The notes beneath the pieces were generated by a model, which saw only the letters and a list, made by a program, of their open reading frames with translations, was not told where the DNA came from and made no database searches. 64,000 nucleotides of DNA, taken from NCBI RefSeq assembly GCF_027594865.1, contig NZ_CP089391.1, forward strand, positions 2,076,501 to 2,140,500, read 5' to 3'. Positions 25,110 through 34,103 of this stretch are shown here, piece by piece; positions within the stretch are counted from its first letter, which is position 1, and each line of letters starts with the position of its first letter. This stretch comes from Bradyrhizobium xenonodulans. Its GTDB lineage: Bacteria; Pseudomonadota; Alphaproteobacteria; Rhizobiales; Xanthobacteraceae. The position numbers and the translations under genes are program-made.

Positions 25110-25559
25110 ATGTCCGCAAGTCTTCAACTCACGCCCGCCCAGCGCGACGACCTCCGCACCGTCGCCGCGATGATCGTGCCCGCCAGCGACGCATACAAGG
25201 TGCCCGGCGCCGACGATCCCGCGATCCAGGCCGACATGCTTGCGACGCTCGGCCGCGACACCAAATTGGTGGCGGCGGCGCTGGATCATCTGGCGCGGCT
25301 GGCAGGGCAGCCGCTCGCCGAACTCGATGCCGCCAGGCGCAATGCGGTGGCGCAGGAGTTTCGCAAGCACGGCGGCGCGACAGCGGCAACGCTCGTTCGC
25401 GTCGTCCTGCAATGCTACTACCGCGACGACCGCGTGCTGCGCTCGCTCGGGCTCGAGCTGCGTGCGCCGTTCCCCAAGGGCTATGTGCTGCCGGATGGCG
25501 ACTGGTCGCTGCTCGACCCGGTCAAGGCGAGGGCAGGCAAGCTGCGGCGGGCGCCCTAG
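25110..25559 (+). CDS. Small partner protein (gluconate 2-dehydrogenase subunit 3-like)
   Basis: A 149-residue helical protein located 7 bases after the GMC oxidoreductase gene, with GAGG before ATG 25110. It begins LTPAQRDDLRTVAAMIVPASDAYKVPGADD, the same layout as gluconate 2-dehydrogenase subunit 3 proteins (LTPxQxxTLxAVxDxIIPxD). It lacks the Tat signal that such small subunits usually carry, so this pair may act in the cytoplasm. The role is probably as a stabilising partner of the flavoprotein; assignment is from pattern and context. Confidence 0.75.
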   Translation: MSASLQLTPAQRDDLRTVAAMIVPASDAYKVPGADDPAIQADMLATLGRDTKLVAAALDHLARLAGQPLAELDAARRNAVAQEFRKHGGATAATLVRVVLQCYYRDDRVLRSLGLELRAPFPKGYVLPDGDWSLLDPVKARAGKLRRAP

Positions 25560-25651
25560 CCACCTGGGTAGCCCAGCCCTGCGCCCCAAGGCGGGCCACT
25601 TGCGATGGAGGGACCAGGCCACCATCTGTGTGAGCCTCAAGGACTCCTACC

Positions 25652-26671
25652 ATGCTGGATTTCACCTCAGATATCGTCGATGACGCCTCGTCATCGCGAA
25701 CGACAGCGTCTGTCCCGGTCGATGACCGGGCCCTGCTGGACGCCTATTCCAATGCCGTGATCGACGTGACCGATCGCGTCGGCCCTGCCGTCGTGCGGGT
25801 CGAGACCGGGCCAAAGGTGCCGAACGGCCGCGAGCGCGGCGGGCTCGGCTCCGGCATCGTGATCTCGCCTGATGGTCTCGTGCTCACCAACAGCCATGTG
25901 GTCGGCTCGTCGAAGGAGATCCGGCTGCGGGATGTCGAAGGGAACGTCGGCGACGCAAGGGTACTCGGCGTCGACCCCGACACCGATCTTGCGCTGCTGC
26001 GTGCCAACGGCGTCCGCGACTTGCCTTATGCTGCGCTCGGCAATTCCAAGAGCCTCAAGCGCGGCCAGCTCGTAATCGCGATCGGCAATCCGCTCGGCTT
26101 CGAATCGACCGTGACCGCCGGCGTGGTCTCGGCGCTGGGGCGCTCGATCCGCTCGGTGAGCGGACGGACCATCGAGGACGTGATCCAGACCGACGCTGCG
26201 CTCAATCCCGGCAATTCCGGCGGACCGCTGGTGTCGTCGAACGCCGAGGTGATCGGCGTCAACACCGCGATCATCAATGGCGCGCAGGGCATCTGCTTCG
26301 CGGTCGCCAGCAACACCGCGCAGTTCGTGCTCTCCGAGATCATCCGCCACGGCTATGTTCGCCGCGCCTATATCGGCGTCGCCGGACAGACCGCGCCGGT
26401 TCCGCGGCGGCACGCGGTGCTGGCGGGCGTCGAGAATAAGATGGGCGCGCTCTTGATGCAGATCGAGCCGGATGGGCCGGCGGCGAAGGCGGGCCTGTTG
26501 CCCGGCGACGTCGCGATCAGGCTCGATGGCGTCGAGATCAACGGCGTCGACGATCTGATCCGCGTGCTCGACCGGGACCGGATCGGCCGGCGGCTCGCCA
26601 TGGACGTGCTGCGGCTCGGTCGCCTGCGGGCGATCGATATCGACCCCATCGAGCGGAAGCCGGCCCGCTAG
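25652..26671 (+). CDS. HtrA/DegP-like serine protease with PDZ domain
   Basis: S1C-family serine protease, 339 residues. The catalytic triad is visible: His in LTNSHVV, Asp in DPDTDLALL and Ser in NPGNSGGPLV. A PDZ domain follows (about residues 250-330; MGALLMQIEPDGPAAKAGLLPGDVAIRLDG). There is no signal peptide or membrane anchor, unusual for HtrA proteins, so it may work in the cytoplasm or have a missed start. The start is ATG at 25652 with AGGACTCC in front. Role: degradation or chaperoning of damaged proteins by family; target unknown. Confidence 0.92.
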   Translation: MLDFTSDIVDDASSSRTTASVPVDDRALLDAYSNAVIDVTDRVGPAVVRVETGPKVPNGRERGGLGSGIVISPDGLVLTNSHVVGSSKEIRLRDVEGNVGDARVLGVDPDTDLALLRANGVRDLPYAALGNSKSLKRGQLVIAIGNPLGFESTVTAGVVSALGRSIRSVSGRTIEDVIQTDAALNPGNSGGPLVSSNAEVIGVNTAIINGAQGICFAVASNTAQFVLSEIIRHGYVRRAYIGVAGQTAPVPRRHAVLAGVENKMGALLMQIEPDGPAAKAGLLPGDVAIRLDGVEINGVDDLIRVLDRDRIGRRLAMDVLRLGRLRAIDIDPIERKPAR

Positions 26672-26729
26672 CTGCGAACCCGCAGGCGGGGTATGACGGT
26701 GTCATGCCTCGCCTTCGGACCCTTGCCGC

Positions 26730-28463
26730 ATGATGCCGGCACACGAGACTTACGACGTCATTGTGATCGGCGCTGGCGCCGGCGGCATGACCGCTGCGGC
26801 CGTCGCGGCGGCCGAAGGCCTGCGCGTGCTGGTGATTGAGAAGACCGCTTTTGTCGGCGGCACCACGGCGTGGTCCGGCGGCATGGTCTGGATCCCCGCC
26901 AATGCCAAGATGAAAGAGGCGGGGCTTTCGGACAGCATCACGGATGCCGTCCGCTATCTGTCGAGCACGGTGCCGGAGCCTGCCAATGCCGGCTTGCGCG
27001 CCGCCTTCCTCGCCCGCGGGCCCGAGGCGATCGCCTGGCTCGAAGCCAACACGGAGGTGCGCCTTCAGCCCGTGAAGGCCTATCCCGACTATTATCCGGA
27101 GCGGCTGGGCGCGACATCGGGCGGGCGCGTGCTGGAGCCGGTCGCATTCGACGGCACGCGGCTGGGCAAGGGCTTTGCGCGCTTGCGGTCGCCGCTGCCG
27201 GAGTTCACGCTGTTCGGCGGGATGATGGTCAACCGTCTCGACATCCCGCACCTGAGGCGGGTTGGAAAATCGCTGCGCTCCACCTTGCGCGCGGCGCGAC
27301 TCGTTTCCGAATACGCGTTGCAGCGGCTGCGCAGCCCGCGGGGCACGACCCTTCATCTCGGCAACGCGCTCGCGGCGCGGCTGTACGCGTCGCTGCTGGC
27401 GCGGCAGGTCGAGATCCTCTTCAGCGCCGACGTCGAAGATTTGTCGATGCAGGGCGATCGCGTCAGCGGTGTGGTCATCCGTCACGGCTCGCGCGATCGC
27501 TCGATCGTCGCACGCCGCGGTGTGGTGCTCGCGACGGGCGGCTTCTCGCACGATGCGACTTTGCGCAAACGCTTCTTCCCGCCTGCCGCGGGATTCGTCT
27601 CGGCGACCAACACGGCAGGTACGGGCGACGGGCTCCGGCTTGCAGCGACGGCCGGCGCCGCGCTCAACACGGAGGCGACCAGCCCGGCCTATTGGGTGCC
27701 GGCCTCGCTGTTCCAGCGGGCTGACGGCAGCCGCGGCGTGTTCCCTCATACGGTGACGGACCGCGCCAAGCCCGGCGTGATCGCCGTCAATGCTGCGGGC
27801 CAGCGTTTCGTGAATGAGGCGCTGTCCTACCACGAGTTCGTGCTCGCCATGCTGCGTGACGGCAATGGTGAGCCGGATCGGCCGTTCTATCTGATCTGCG
27901 ATCGTCCGTTCCTGTGGGCCTACGGCCTTGGCCGCATCAAGCCGTTCACGCGTAGTGTCCGGCGCTATGTGACGAGTGGCGAGCTGCTCGAGGGCACGGG
28001 TATCGCAGAACTGGCGGCGAAGATCGGCATCAACCCGTCTGTGCTCACGTCGACGATCGCGAACTACAATTCCGATGCGAAGGAGGGGCGCGATCCCGAA
28101 TTCGGACGCGGCAGCACCATCTACCAGCGCCACCTCGGCGACGCCGCCCACAAGCCCAATCCCTGCGTCGCGCCGATCGTCGGTGCGCCGTTCTTCGCCA
28201 TGCGCATCTATCCGGCCGATCTCGGCACGGCGATCGGCATGAAGGTGGATGCGCAAGGACGCGTGCTGCGCGAGGACGGCACGCCGGTCGCGGGGCTCTA
28301 TGCCTGCGGCAACGACATGGGCTCGATCATGAACGGCAATTATCCGGGGCCGGGCATTACGCTGGGGCCGGCGCTGACGTTCGGGTATATCGCGGGGCGG
28401 CATCTCGCGGACGGGGCGGTGGCGGCGTCGGTGGTGCCAAGCGTAGCCGCGACGTCGGTGTAG
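26730..28463 (+). CDS. FAD-dependent oxidoreductase (3-ketosteroid-1-dehydrogenase-like)
   Basis: Flavoprotein of the fumarate reductase / KstD group, 577 residues. The N-terminal FAD-binding fold reads DVIVIGAGAGGMTAAAVAAAEG, followed by GGTTAWSGGMVWIP. The mid-region has RRGVVLATGGFSHD. The C-terminal GLYACGNDMGSIMNGNYPGPGITLGPALTFGYIAGRHLA is typical of 3-ketosteroid dehydrogenases and their relatives. The start ATG-ATG at 26730. It could oxidise a steroid-like or cyclic ketone substrate, but such genes are numerous in rhizobia and seldom characterised. No steroid catabolic genes are adjacent. Confidence 0.88.
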   Translation: MMPAHETYDVIVIGAGAGGMTAAAVAAAEGLRVLVIEKTAFVGGTTAWSGGMVWIPANAKMKEAGLSDSITDAVRYLSSTVPEPANAGLRAAFLARGPEAIAWLEANTEVRLQPVKAYPDYYPERLGATSGGRVLEPVAFDGTRLGKGFARLRSPLPEFTLFGGMMVNRLDIPHLRRVGKSLRSTLRAARLVSEYALQRLRSPRGTTLHLGNALAARLYASLLARQVEILFSADVEDLSMQGDRVSGVVIRHGSRDRSIVARRGVVLATGGFSHDATLRKRFFPPAAGFVSATNTAGTGDGLRLAATAGAALNTEATSPAYWVPASLFQRADGSRGVFPHTVTDRAKPGVIAVNAAGQRFVNEALSYHEFVLAMLRDGNGEPDRPFYLICDRPFLWAYGLGRIKPFTRSVRRYVTSGELLEGTGIAELAAKIGINPSVLTSTIANYNSDAKEGRDPEFGRGSTIYQRHLGDAAHKPNPCVAPIVGAPFFAMRIYPADLGTAIGMKVDAQGRVLREDGTPVAGLYACGNDMGSIMNGNYPGPGITLGPALTFGYIAGRHLADGAVAASVVPSVAATSV

Positions 28464-28477
28464 CCGCCTCCCACCGC

Positions 28478-28578
28478 TGTCATGCTCCGCGAAGGCGGGG
28501 CATCCAGTACGCCGCGGCCCATCGATTCAACCACGACCGTCTCGGAGTACTGGATCGCCCGCTTTCCGGGCGATGACA
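28478..28578. repeat. Palindromic intergenic repeat of about 100 bp
   Basis: The element starts TGTCATGCTCCGCGAAGGCG and ends with its imperfect complement (CGCCCGCTTTCCGGGCGATGACA region); the arms also share GATCCAGTAC-like cores (GCATCCAGTAC and GTACTGGATCG). It fills the gap between two convergent genes. It resembles the short palindromic repeats scattered through Bradyrhizobium-type genomes. Confidence 0.85.
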
Positions 28579-28604
28579 CTGAGTGTGTGGCGCCAGCCTT
28601 CTCG

Positions 28605-31600
28605 TTACTCCGCCGCAGCCGCAAAACGGCTGTTTTCCAGCTCCGCTTCCAGCCGCGCCGTCTGGGCTGCTGCGAGCTTGATGTTGGCTTCCTTGATATG
28701 CCCGAAGCCGCGGATCGTCTCGGGCACGCGTGCGAGCCGCGCCAGCAACGGAAGCTGCTCCGCGGTCAGTCCGGCGATGCGCTGGTCGATCATGCCGAGA
28801 TAATCCGCGACCAGCTTGCGTTCGGTCCGTCGCTCCTCGGTGCGGCCGAAGGGGTCGAACGTGCCGCCGCGCAGGAACTTGAGTCTTGCCAGCAGGCGGA
28901 AGCCGTGGATCATCCAGCCGCCGAACTCCTTCTTTTGGAGATGTCCGGTCGTCTTGTCGCGCTTTGCGAAAATCGGCGGCGCGAGGTGGTACTTCAGCGT
29001 GAAATCGCCGTCGAATTTCTCGGATACCTTCTTGGCAAAGCTGCCGTCGGTGTAGAGCCGGGCGACCTCGTACTCGTCCTTGTAGGACATCAGCTTGAAC
29101 AGGTTTTTCGCGACCGCCTCGGTCAGCTCCGTGGACGCGGGCGAGGCGGCCGCCTCCGCCCTGCGCGCCTTGGCGACGGCCGCGAGGTAGCGGTCGGCGT
29201 AGGCCTTGTCCTGATAGCTGGTCAAGAACTCCGCGCGGGTCGCGATGATATCTTCGAGCGATTTCGTCGGCGCGGAGGCCCGGCTCCTGAACTGGAGCAC
29301 GCTGCGCACCCTAGACATGTCGTGGGCGGCGAGGCGGCCCCAGCTGAAGGCGAGCTTGTTCATCTCGATCGCGGCGCCGTTGATCTCGATGGCGCGCAGC
29401 AGCGCCTCCAGCGACAGCGGGATCGCGCCCTTCTGGAAGGCGAAGCCGAGCATGAAGGGATTGGTCGCGATGCTGTCGCCCATCAGTGCCGAGGCGATGC
29501 CCGTCGCGTCGATGATGTCGAGGTTCTTGTCGCCGACGGCGTCGCGCAGCACGGTCTGCATCGTGCCCATCTCGAAATCGAGGTCGGGGTTCTGCACGAA
29601 GCTCGCGGTCGGCTGCAGGTCAGCGTTGATATAGGCTTTTGTTACCCCGCGCTCGGCGCGGCTCAGCGCGGCGGGGCCGGCCGAGACGATCATGTCGCAG
29701 CCGAGAATGACGTCGGCGCCACCGGTGGTGATCCGGACCGCCGCGATGTCTTCCGGTCTCTGCGCGATGCGGACATGGCTCATCACCGCGCCGTTCTTCT
29801 GCGACAGGCCGGTGAAGTCGAGCGCCGAGCAGCCGCGACCGTCGACATGGGCGGCCATGCCGAGCAGGGCGCCGATGGTGATGACGCCGGTGCCGCCGAT
29901 GCCGGTGACGAGGATGTTGTACGGCGCCTCCAGCTCGCGGGTCGGCGGCAGCGGCAGGTCGGCGAACAATTGACCGGAATCGACCGCCGAGGTCTTCATG
30001 CGCTTCAGGCTGCCGCCATGCACGGTGACAAAACTCGGGCAAAAGCCCTCGACGCAGGAAAAGTCCTTGTTGCAGTTCGACTGGTCGATCTGCCGCTTGC
30101 GGCCGAACTCGGTCTCCAGCGGCTGCACAGAGACGCAGTTGGAGGCCTGAGAGCAATCGCCGCAGCCTTCGCAGACGAGCTCGTTGATGAACGCGCGCTT
30201 GGCCGGATCGGGATAGAGCCCGCGCTTGCGGCGGCGGCGCTTCTCCGCGGCGCAGGTCTGGTCGTAGATGACGACGGTCAGGCCCTTGATGTCGCGCAGC
30301 TCGCGCTGCACGGCATCGAGCTCGCGGCGGTGATGGATGGTCGCGCCTTGCGGGAAGTAATTGCCTTCAGGGTATTTACCGGGATCGTCGGAGACGATCG
30401 CGAGCCGCTTGACGCCTTCGGCCCAGACCTGGTGTGCGATCTGCGCGACGTTGAAGGCGCCTTCGGCCGGCTGGCCGCCGGTCATGGCGACGGCGTCGTT
30501 GTAGAGGATCTTGTAGGTGATGTTGATGCCGGCGGCAGATGCCGCGCGAAGGGCAAGAAGCCCGGAATGGGTGTAGGTGCCGTCACCGAGATTCTGGAAG
30601 ATGTGCTGCTCGGTGGTGAACGGCGACTGGCCGATCCAGTTCACGCCCTCGGCGCCCATATGCGAGATCAGATCGGTGCGGCGGGTCGTCATGCTCAGGG
30701 CCATGCCGTGGCAGCCGATGCCGGCCATGGCGCGGCTGCCCTCCGGCACGCGCGTCGAGGTGTTGTGCGGGCAGCCCGAGCAGAAGAACGGCGTGCGCGC
30801 GAGCTTGATCTGCGTGGTGGCGGTGACGGGATTGTCGAACGCTTCGAGCCGGGCGAGGCGCTGCTCCAGCACCGGGCTGTGATGGCCGAGCTTGCGCAGC
30901 CTCGCCACCAGCGCGCCGGCAACGATGGTCGGCGTCAGCTCGCCTTCGCTCGGCAAGAGCGGAGCGCCGCGCTCGTCACGCTTGCCGGTGACGGTCGGGC
31001 GCCTGGACGCATCGATATTGTAGAGGATGCGCATGAGCTGGTCTTCGATGAAGCCGCGCTTCTCCTCGACCACCAGAACGTCCTGAAGCCCTTCGGCGAA
31101 CCGCTTCGCGCCGCTTTCCTCCAGTGGCCAGGTCAGTGCGACCTTGTAGATGCGCAAGCCCAGATCCTGCGCATCCTTGTCGGTGATCCCGAGATCGGCG
31201 AGCGCCTGGCGCAGGTCGAGATAGGCCTTGCCGGTCGCGACGATGCCGAGTCGGGCCGGCTTGGAATCGAGCACGATGCGGTCGAGCTGGTTGGCGCGGG
31301 CGAAGGCCTGCACGGCTTGCATCTTCGGGCCGAACAGACGCTTCTCGGCGTCCAGCGGCGGATCCGGCCAGCGGATGTTGAGGCCGCCGGGCGGCATCTC
31401 GAAATCGTCGGGGACCACGATCTTGATACGTTCAGGGTCGCTGTCGATCGAGGCCGAACTCTCCACCGTCTCGCTGATCGCCTTGAAGCCGACCCAGCAG
31501 CCGGAGAAGCGCGAGAGTGCGAAGCCATAGAGGCCGAGGTCGAGATAGTCTTGCAGCGTGGCCGGATTGATCACGGGGATCAGCGCCGCCGCGAACACCT

Positions 31601-32081
31601 GCTCGCTCTGGTGCGCCAGGGTCGAGGACTGGCAGCCATGGTCGTCGCCGGCAAGCGCCAGCACGCCACCGTTGAGCGAGGTGCCGGCCGCGTTGGCATG
31701 CTTGAGCGCATCGACCGAGCGGTCGACGCCAGGGCCCTTGCCATACCAGATGCCGAACACACCATCGACCTTGGCGCCGGGAAACAGGCCGACCTGCTGG
31801 CTGCCCCAGACGGCAGTCGCGGCCAGATCCTCGTTCAGGCCGGGGACGAAGGCGATGTCGTGCTGCTGGAGGTGCGACTTCGCCCGCCACAGCGCGTGGT
31901 CGTACATGCCGAGCGGGGAACCGCGATAGCCGGAGATGAAGCCGCCGGTGTTGAGCCCCTGGAGCCGGTCGCGTTCGCGCTGCAACATGGGCAAGCGGAC
32001 CAGAGCCTGCGTGCCGGACAGGAAGATCCGCTTCGATTCGAGCCGGTATTTATCATCCAGCTCGACCTGCAACAGCGTCAT
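28605..32081 (-). CDS. Indolepyruvate ferredoxin oxidoreductase family protein (fused large form)
   Basis: Very large 2-oxoacid:acceptor oxidoreductase, 1158 residues, in which the alpha and beta parts of indolepyruvate ferredoxin oxidoreductase are joined. The N-terminal pyrimidine-binding part is at about 40-450 and the ThDP core includes NLGDGTYTHSG. A ferredoxin-like cysteine cluster reads CEGCGDCSQASNC with further Cys in CNKDFSCVEGFC. The gamma-type domain begins NILVTGIGGTGVITIGALLG. The ATG at 32081 (MTLLQVELDDKYRLESK) is preferred, with GAGG upstream; the longer ORF to 32201 adds a nonsense leader. It oxidatively decarboxylates aryl- or branched-chain 2-oxoacids to acyl-CoA; exact substrate and electron acceptor unknown. 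Confidence 0.92.
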   Translation of the reverse strand: MTLLQVELDDKYRLESKRIFLSGTQALVRLPMLQRERDRLQGLNTGGFISGYRGSPLGMYDHALWRAKSHLQQHDIAFVPGLNEDLAATAVWGSQQVGLFPGAKVDGVFGIWYGKGPGVDRSVDALKHANAAGTSLNGGVLALAGDDHGCQSSTLAHQSEQVFAAALIPVINPATLQDYLDLGLYGFALSRFSGCWVGFKAISETVESSASIDSDPERIKIVVPDDFEMPPGGLNIRWPDPPLDAEKRLFGPKMQAVQAFARANQLDRIVLDSKPARLGIVATGKAYLDLRQALADLGITDKDAQDLGLRIYKVALTWPLEESGAKRFAEGLQDVLVVEEKRGFIEDQLMRILYNIDASRRPTVTGKRDERGAPLLPSEGELTPTIVAGALVARLRKLGHHSPVLEQRLARLEAFDNPVTATTQIKLARTPFFCSGCPHNTSTRVPEGSRAMAGIGCHGMALSMTTRRTDLISHMGAEGVNWIGQSPFTTEQHIFQNLGDGTYTHSGLLALRAASAAGINITYKILYNDAVAMTGGQPAEGAFNVAQIAHQVWAEGVKRLAIVSDDPGKYPEGNYFPQGATIHHRRELDAVQRELRDIKGLTVVIYDQTCAAEKRRRRKRGLYPDPAKRAFINELVCEGCGDCSQASNCVSVQPLETEFGRKRQIDQSNCNKDFSCVEGFCPSFVTVHGGSLKRMKTSAVDSGQLFADLPLPPTRELEAPYNILVTGIGGTGVITIGALLGMAAHVDGRGCSALDFTGLSQKNGAVMSHVRIAQRPEDIAAVRITTGGADVILGCDMIVSAGPAALSRAERGVTKAYINADLQPTASFVQNPDLDFEMGTMQTVLRDAVGDKNLDIIDATGIASALMGDSIATNPFMLGFAFQKGAIPLSLEALLRAIEINGAAIEMNKLAFSWGRLAAHDMSRVRSVLQFRSRASAPTKSLEDIIATRAEFLTSYQDKAYADRYLAAVAKARRAEAAASPASTELTEAVAKNLFKLMSYKDEYEVARLYTDGSFAKKVSEKFDGDFTLKYHLAPPIFAKRDKTTGHLQKKEFGGWMIHGFRLLARLKFLRGGTFDPFGRTEERRTERKLVADYLGMIDQRIAGLTAEQLPLLARLARVPETIRGFGHIKEANIKLAAAQTARLEAELENSRFAAAAE

Positions 32082-32243
32082 TTCGGGAGTCCTCGTCTCT
32101 AGTTCGGCTGGGTTTGCGCTGCGGGAGGGATTTGCGGCTGCGCGACGCGAATTGTGACAGTCAAGAGCATGGGCCCGCGAAGTCAATATCGCTGGCCGCA
32201 TCCGTGGCGCTCCTGCTAGTCATGGCTTGTTGTGGAGAACATC

Positions 32244-33197
32244 ATGACTGCAAAGGCATTCGACACCGAGATCACAGCGACAGCCGAGGCGCTGAGCGGG
32301 CCGTGGCGCCAGCCGCGCCAGATGCTCCAGGCGCAAACCTACGACGCGCACGCTTCCATCCACGACGACGCCACCGCGCAGAAGCTCGGCTTCAAGGGCG
32401 GCACCATCGAGGGCCCCACGCATTTCAGCCAGTTTGCGCCGCTCGGTGCGCGGTTATGGGGCCATGCCTGGTTTGAGAGCGGATGCCTCTCCGCGCATTA
32501 CCGCAGCGTCTGTTACGAAGGCGAGGAGGTCCAGGCGAACCTGTCGAAGCCGCTGCCGGGGACGAGCCGGTGCCAGATCCAGATGGTCAAGCGCGACGGC
32601 ACCGAGGTGCTACGGGGCACGGCCTCGGTCGGCGATGCGCAGGCCGCGACCGCGCTCGAGGCGCGCCTTGGCGAGCTCAAGCCGCTCGCCGATCCCGTGA
32701 TCCTGTGCGACGTGAAGGTGGCGCAGACCAGCCGGCGGCAGACGGTGCGGATGGCGTTCGATCAGATCATGGGCGACCTCTATCCATTTTCGCTGCGGCA
32801 GAAGCTCGCGGTCATCACCGAGAGTTCGCCATTCTATTCTTCCTCGGAGAACCCGTGGGGCAGACCTATTATCCCGATGGAGATGCTGAGCGTGCTGTTT
32901 CAGTATCGCTCCAAGGACGATCCGCTGCCGGCCAAGGGGCCGGCCGTCGGCCTGTTCGCCGATCAGGAGATCAGGCTGGTGAAAGGCCCGCTCTTCGTCG
33001 ACGAAGAGTACGAAGTCGAGCGCGAGGTGGTCGCACTCTCCGGTAGCCGCCGTACCGAGAGTGCCTGGGTGAAGACGCGCGTGTTCGACAAGGCAGGCTC
33101 GATGGTCGCGACCATGTTGCTCAACATGGCGACGTTGAAGGACTCTTATGCACCGTATGAAGAGGAGTATCAGCGGCTGTATGGAGCGGGGCAGTAG
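32244..33197 (+). CDS. Hypothetical hotdog/MaoC-like protein
   Basis: A 317-residue protein. Residues 15-115 contain HDDATAQKLGFKGGTIEGPTHFSQF and ARLWGHAWFESGCLSAHYRSVCYEGEEV, a pattern like the MaoC-type hotdog fold that binds CoA thioesters (substrate-facing Gly-Thr-Ile / acidic loop, then a beta-sheet). The second half lacks an obvious repeat of this fold. ATG 32244 with GTGGAGA was preferred over the GTG 12 bases upstream. It is divergent from the indolepyruvate oxidoreductase, and a shared CoA-ester theme is possible. Function not established. Confidence 0.7.
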   Translation: MTAKAFDTEITATAEALSGPWRQPRQMLQAQTYDAHASIHDDATAQKLGFKGGTIEGPTHFSQFAPLGARLWGHAWFESGCLSAHYRSVCYEGEEVQANLSKPLPGTSRCQIQMVKRDGTEVLRGTASVGDAQAATALEARLGELKPLADPVILCDVKVAQTSRRQTVRMAFDQIMGDLYPFSLRQKLAVITESSPFYSSSENPWGRPIIPMEMLSVLFQYRSKDDPLPAKGPAVGLFADQEIRLVKGPLFVDEEYEVEREVVALSGSRRTESAWVKTRVFDKAGSMVATMLLNMATLKDSYAPYEEEYQRLYGAGQ

Positions 33198-33328
33198 TGC
33201 CGCGGTCCGCTCATCCTTTAAGCAGATGCACCTCGCCAAGCCGTCGCACACGGAATAAGCAGCCGGCAGTCGGTGGCGTAACCTTCTGACTGAGCTGCAA
33301 ATTCTTCCGCCGCCCACGCCCTTCCGCA

Positions 33329-33340
33329 ATTGTACACAAT
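33329..33340. promoter_or_regulatory. Palindrome overlapping the sigma-54 promoter
   Basis: ATTGTACACAAT has perfect 5-bp arms around a central AC and ends on the first base of the -24 element. The TTGT-N2-ACAA form resembles operators of FadR-type GntR regulators. It could let a repressor block the promoter. No regulator gene for it is seen in the window. Confidence 0.4.
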
Positions 33341-33355
33341 GGCACGGCGCTTGCA
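33340..33355 (+). promoter_or_regulatory. Consensus sigma-54 (RpoN) promoter
   Basis: TGGCACGGCGCTTGCA matches the -24/-12 consensus TGGCACG-N4-TTGCA exactly, with 10 bases between the GG and GC dinucleotides. It lies 40 bases before the ATG of the cysteine hydrolase, putting the transcription start near 33366. A TGCACC half-site resembling an NtrC box is at 33227, about 110 bases upstream. Nitrogen-limitation control by RpoN/NtrC is the natural reading. Confidence 0.85.
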
Positions 33356-33394
33356 GAACTCGAGGCAAAGCGAGTTCTCGCGAGGGCGGGCGTC

Positions 33395-34093
33395 ATGTTG
33401 AACTCAAGCAAGCCGACATTGGGCGTCATCAGCGCCGAGCCCGAGCCGATCAAGCTCGACTGGCCCGTCACGGCGCTTCTGATCATCGATATGCAGCGCG
33501 ATTTCATGGAGCCGGGCGGCTTCGGTGAGACGCTCGGTAACGACGTCAGCCAGCTCGCGCGCGCGGTGAAGCCGATTGGCGCAGTGCTGAAGGCCGCGCG
33601 CGATACCGGCATGCTGGTGATCCACACGCGCGAGGGCCATCTGCCCGACCTTTCCGATGCGCCGCCGGCGAAAGTCGAGCGCGGTGCGCCGAGCCTTCGC
33701 ATCGGCGATCCCGGCCCTATGGGGCGCATTCTCATTCGCGGCGAGGCCGGCCACGACATCATTCCCGAGCTCTATCCGCTGGACAGCGAGATCGTGATCG
33801 ACAAGCCCGGCAAGGGCGCGTTCTACGCCACCGAGCTGACCGATGTGCTGGAGAACTACGGCATCGAAAATCTTCTGGTGTGCGGCGTCACCACCGAGGT
33901 GTGCGTCAACACCACCGTGCGCGAGGCCAATGACCGCGGCTATCGCTGCGTCGTCATTTCCGACGGCTGCGCATCCTACTTTCCGGAGTTTCACGAAATG
34001 GGCCTGAAGATGATCAAGGCCCAGGGCGGCATCTTCGGCTGGGTCGCGGACTCGGCCGCAGTCCTGGAGGCGATGAAGGTTTCGACCACATAG
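33395..34093 (+). CDS. Isochorismatase-family cysteine hydrolase (biuret hydrolase-like)
   Basis: Cysteine amidohydrolase of 232 residues. The Asp-Lys-Cys triad is visible as [18 protein letters not shown] and [18 protein letters not shown]. The [24 protein letters not shown] and DIIPELYP segments resemble rhizobial biuret hydrolase BiuH as I remember it, more than RutB or isochorismatase. The ATG at 33395 follows GAGGGCGGG. The gene is 10 bases before a NCS2-type permease and sits behind a consensus sigma-54 promoter. This suggests hydrolysis of an imported nitrogen compound, for example biuret or another ureide, when nitrogen is scarce. The substrate is inferred. Confidence 0.88.
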   Translation: MLNSSKPTLGVISAEPEPIKLDWPVTALLIIDMQRDFMEPGGFGETLGNDVSQLARAVKPIGAVLKAARDTGMLVIHTREGHLPDLSDAPPAKVERGAPSLRIGDPGPMGRILIRGEAGHDIIPELYPLDSEIVIDKPGKGAFYATELTDVLENYGIENLLVCGVTTEVCVNTTVREANDRGYRCVVISDGCASYFPEFHEMGLKMIKAQGGIFGWVADSAAVLEAMKVSTT

Positions 34094-34103
34094 GGGGAAT
34101 ATC

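Noticed and set aside
28482..32102. A 1206-residue ORF on the plus strand opposite the indolepyruvate oxidoreductase gene
   Set aside because: It is a mirror of codon bias in GC-rich DNA: rich in Arg, Gly, Ala, Asp and His, with no domain motif, while the minus strand gives a clear enzyme with ThDP and iron-sulfur motifs.
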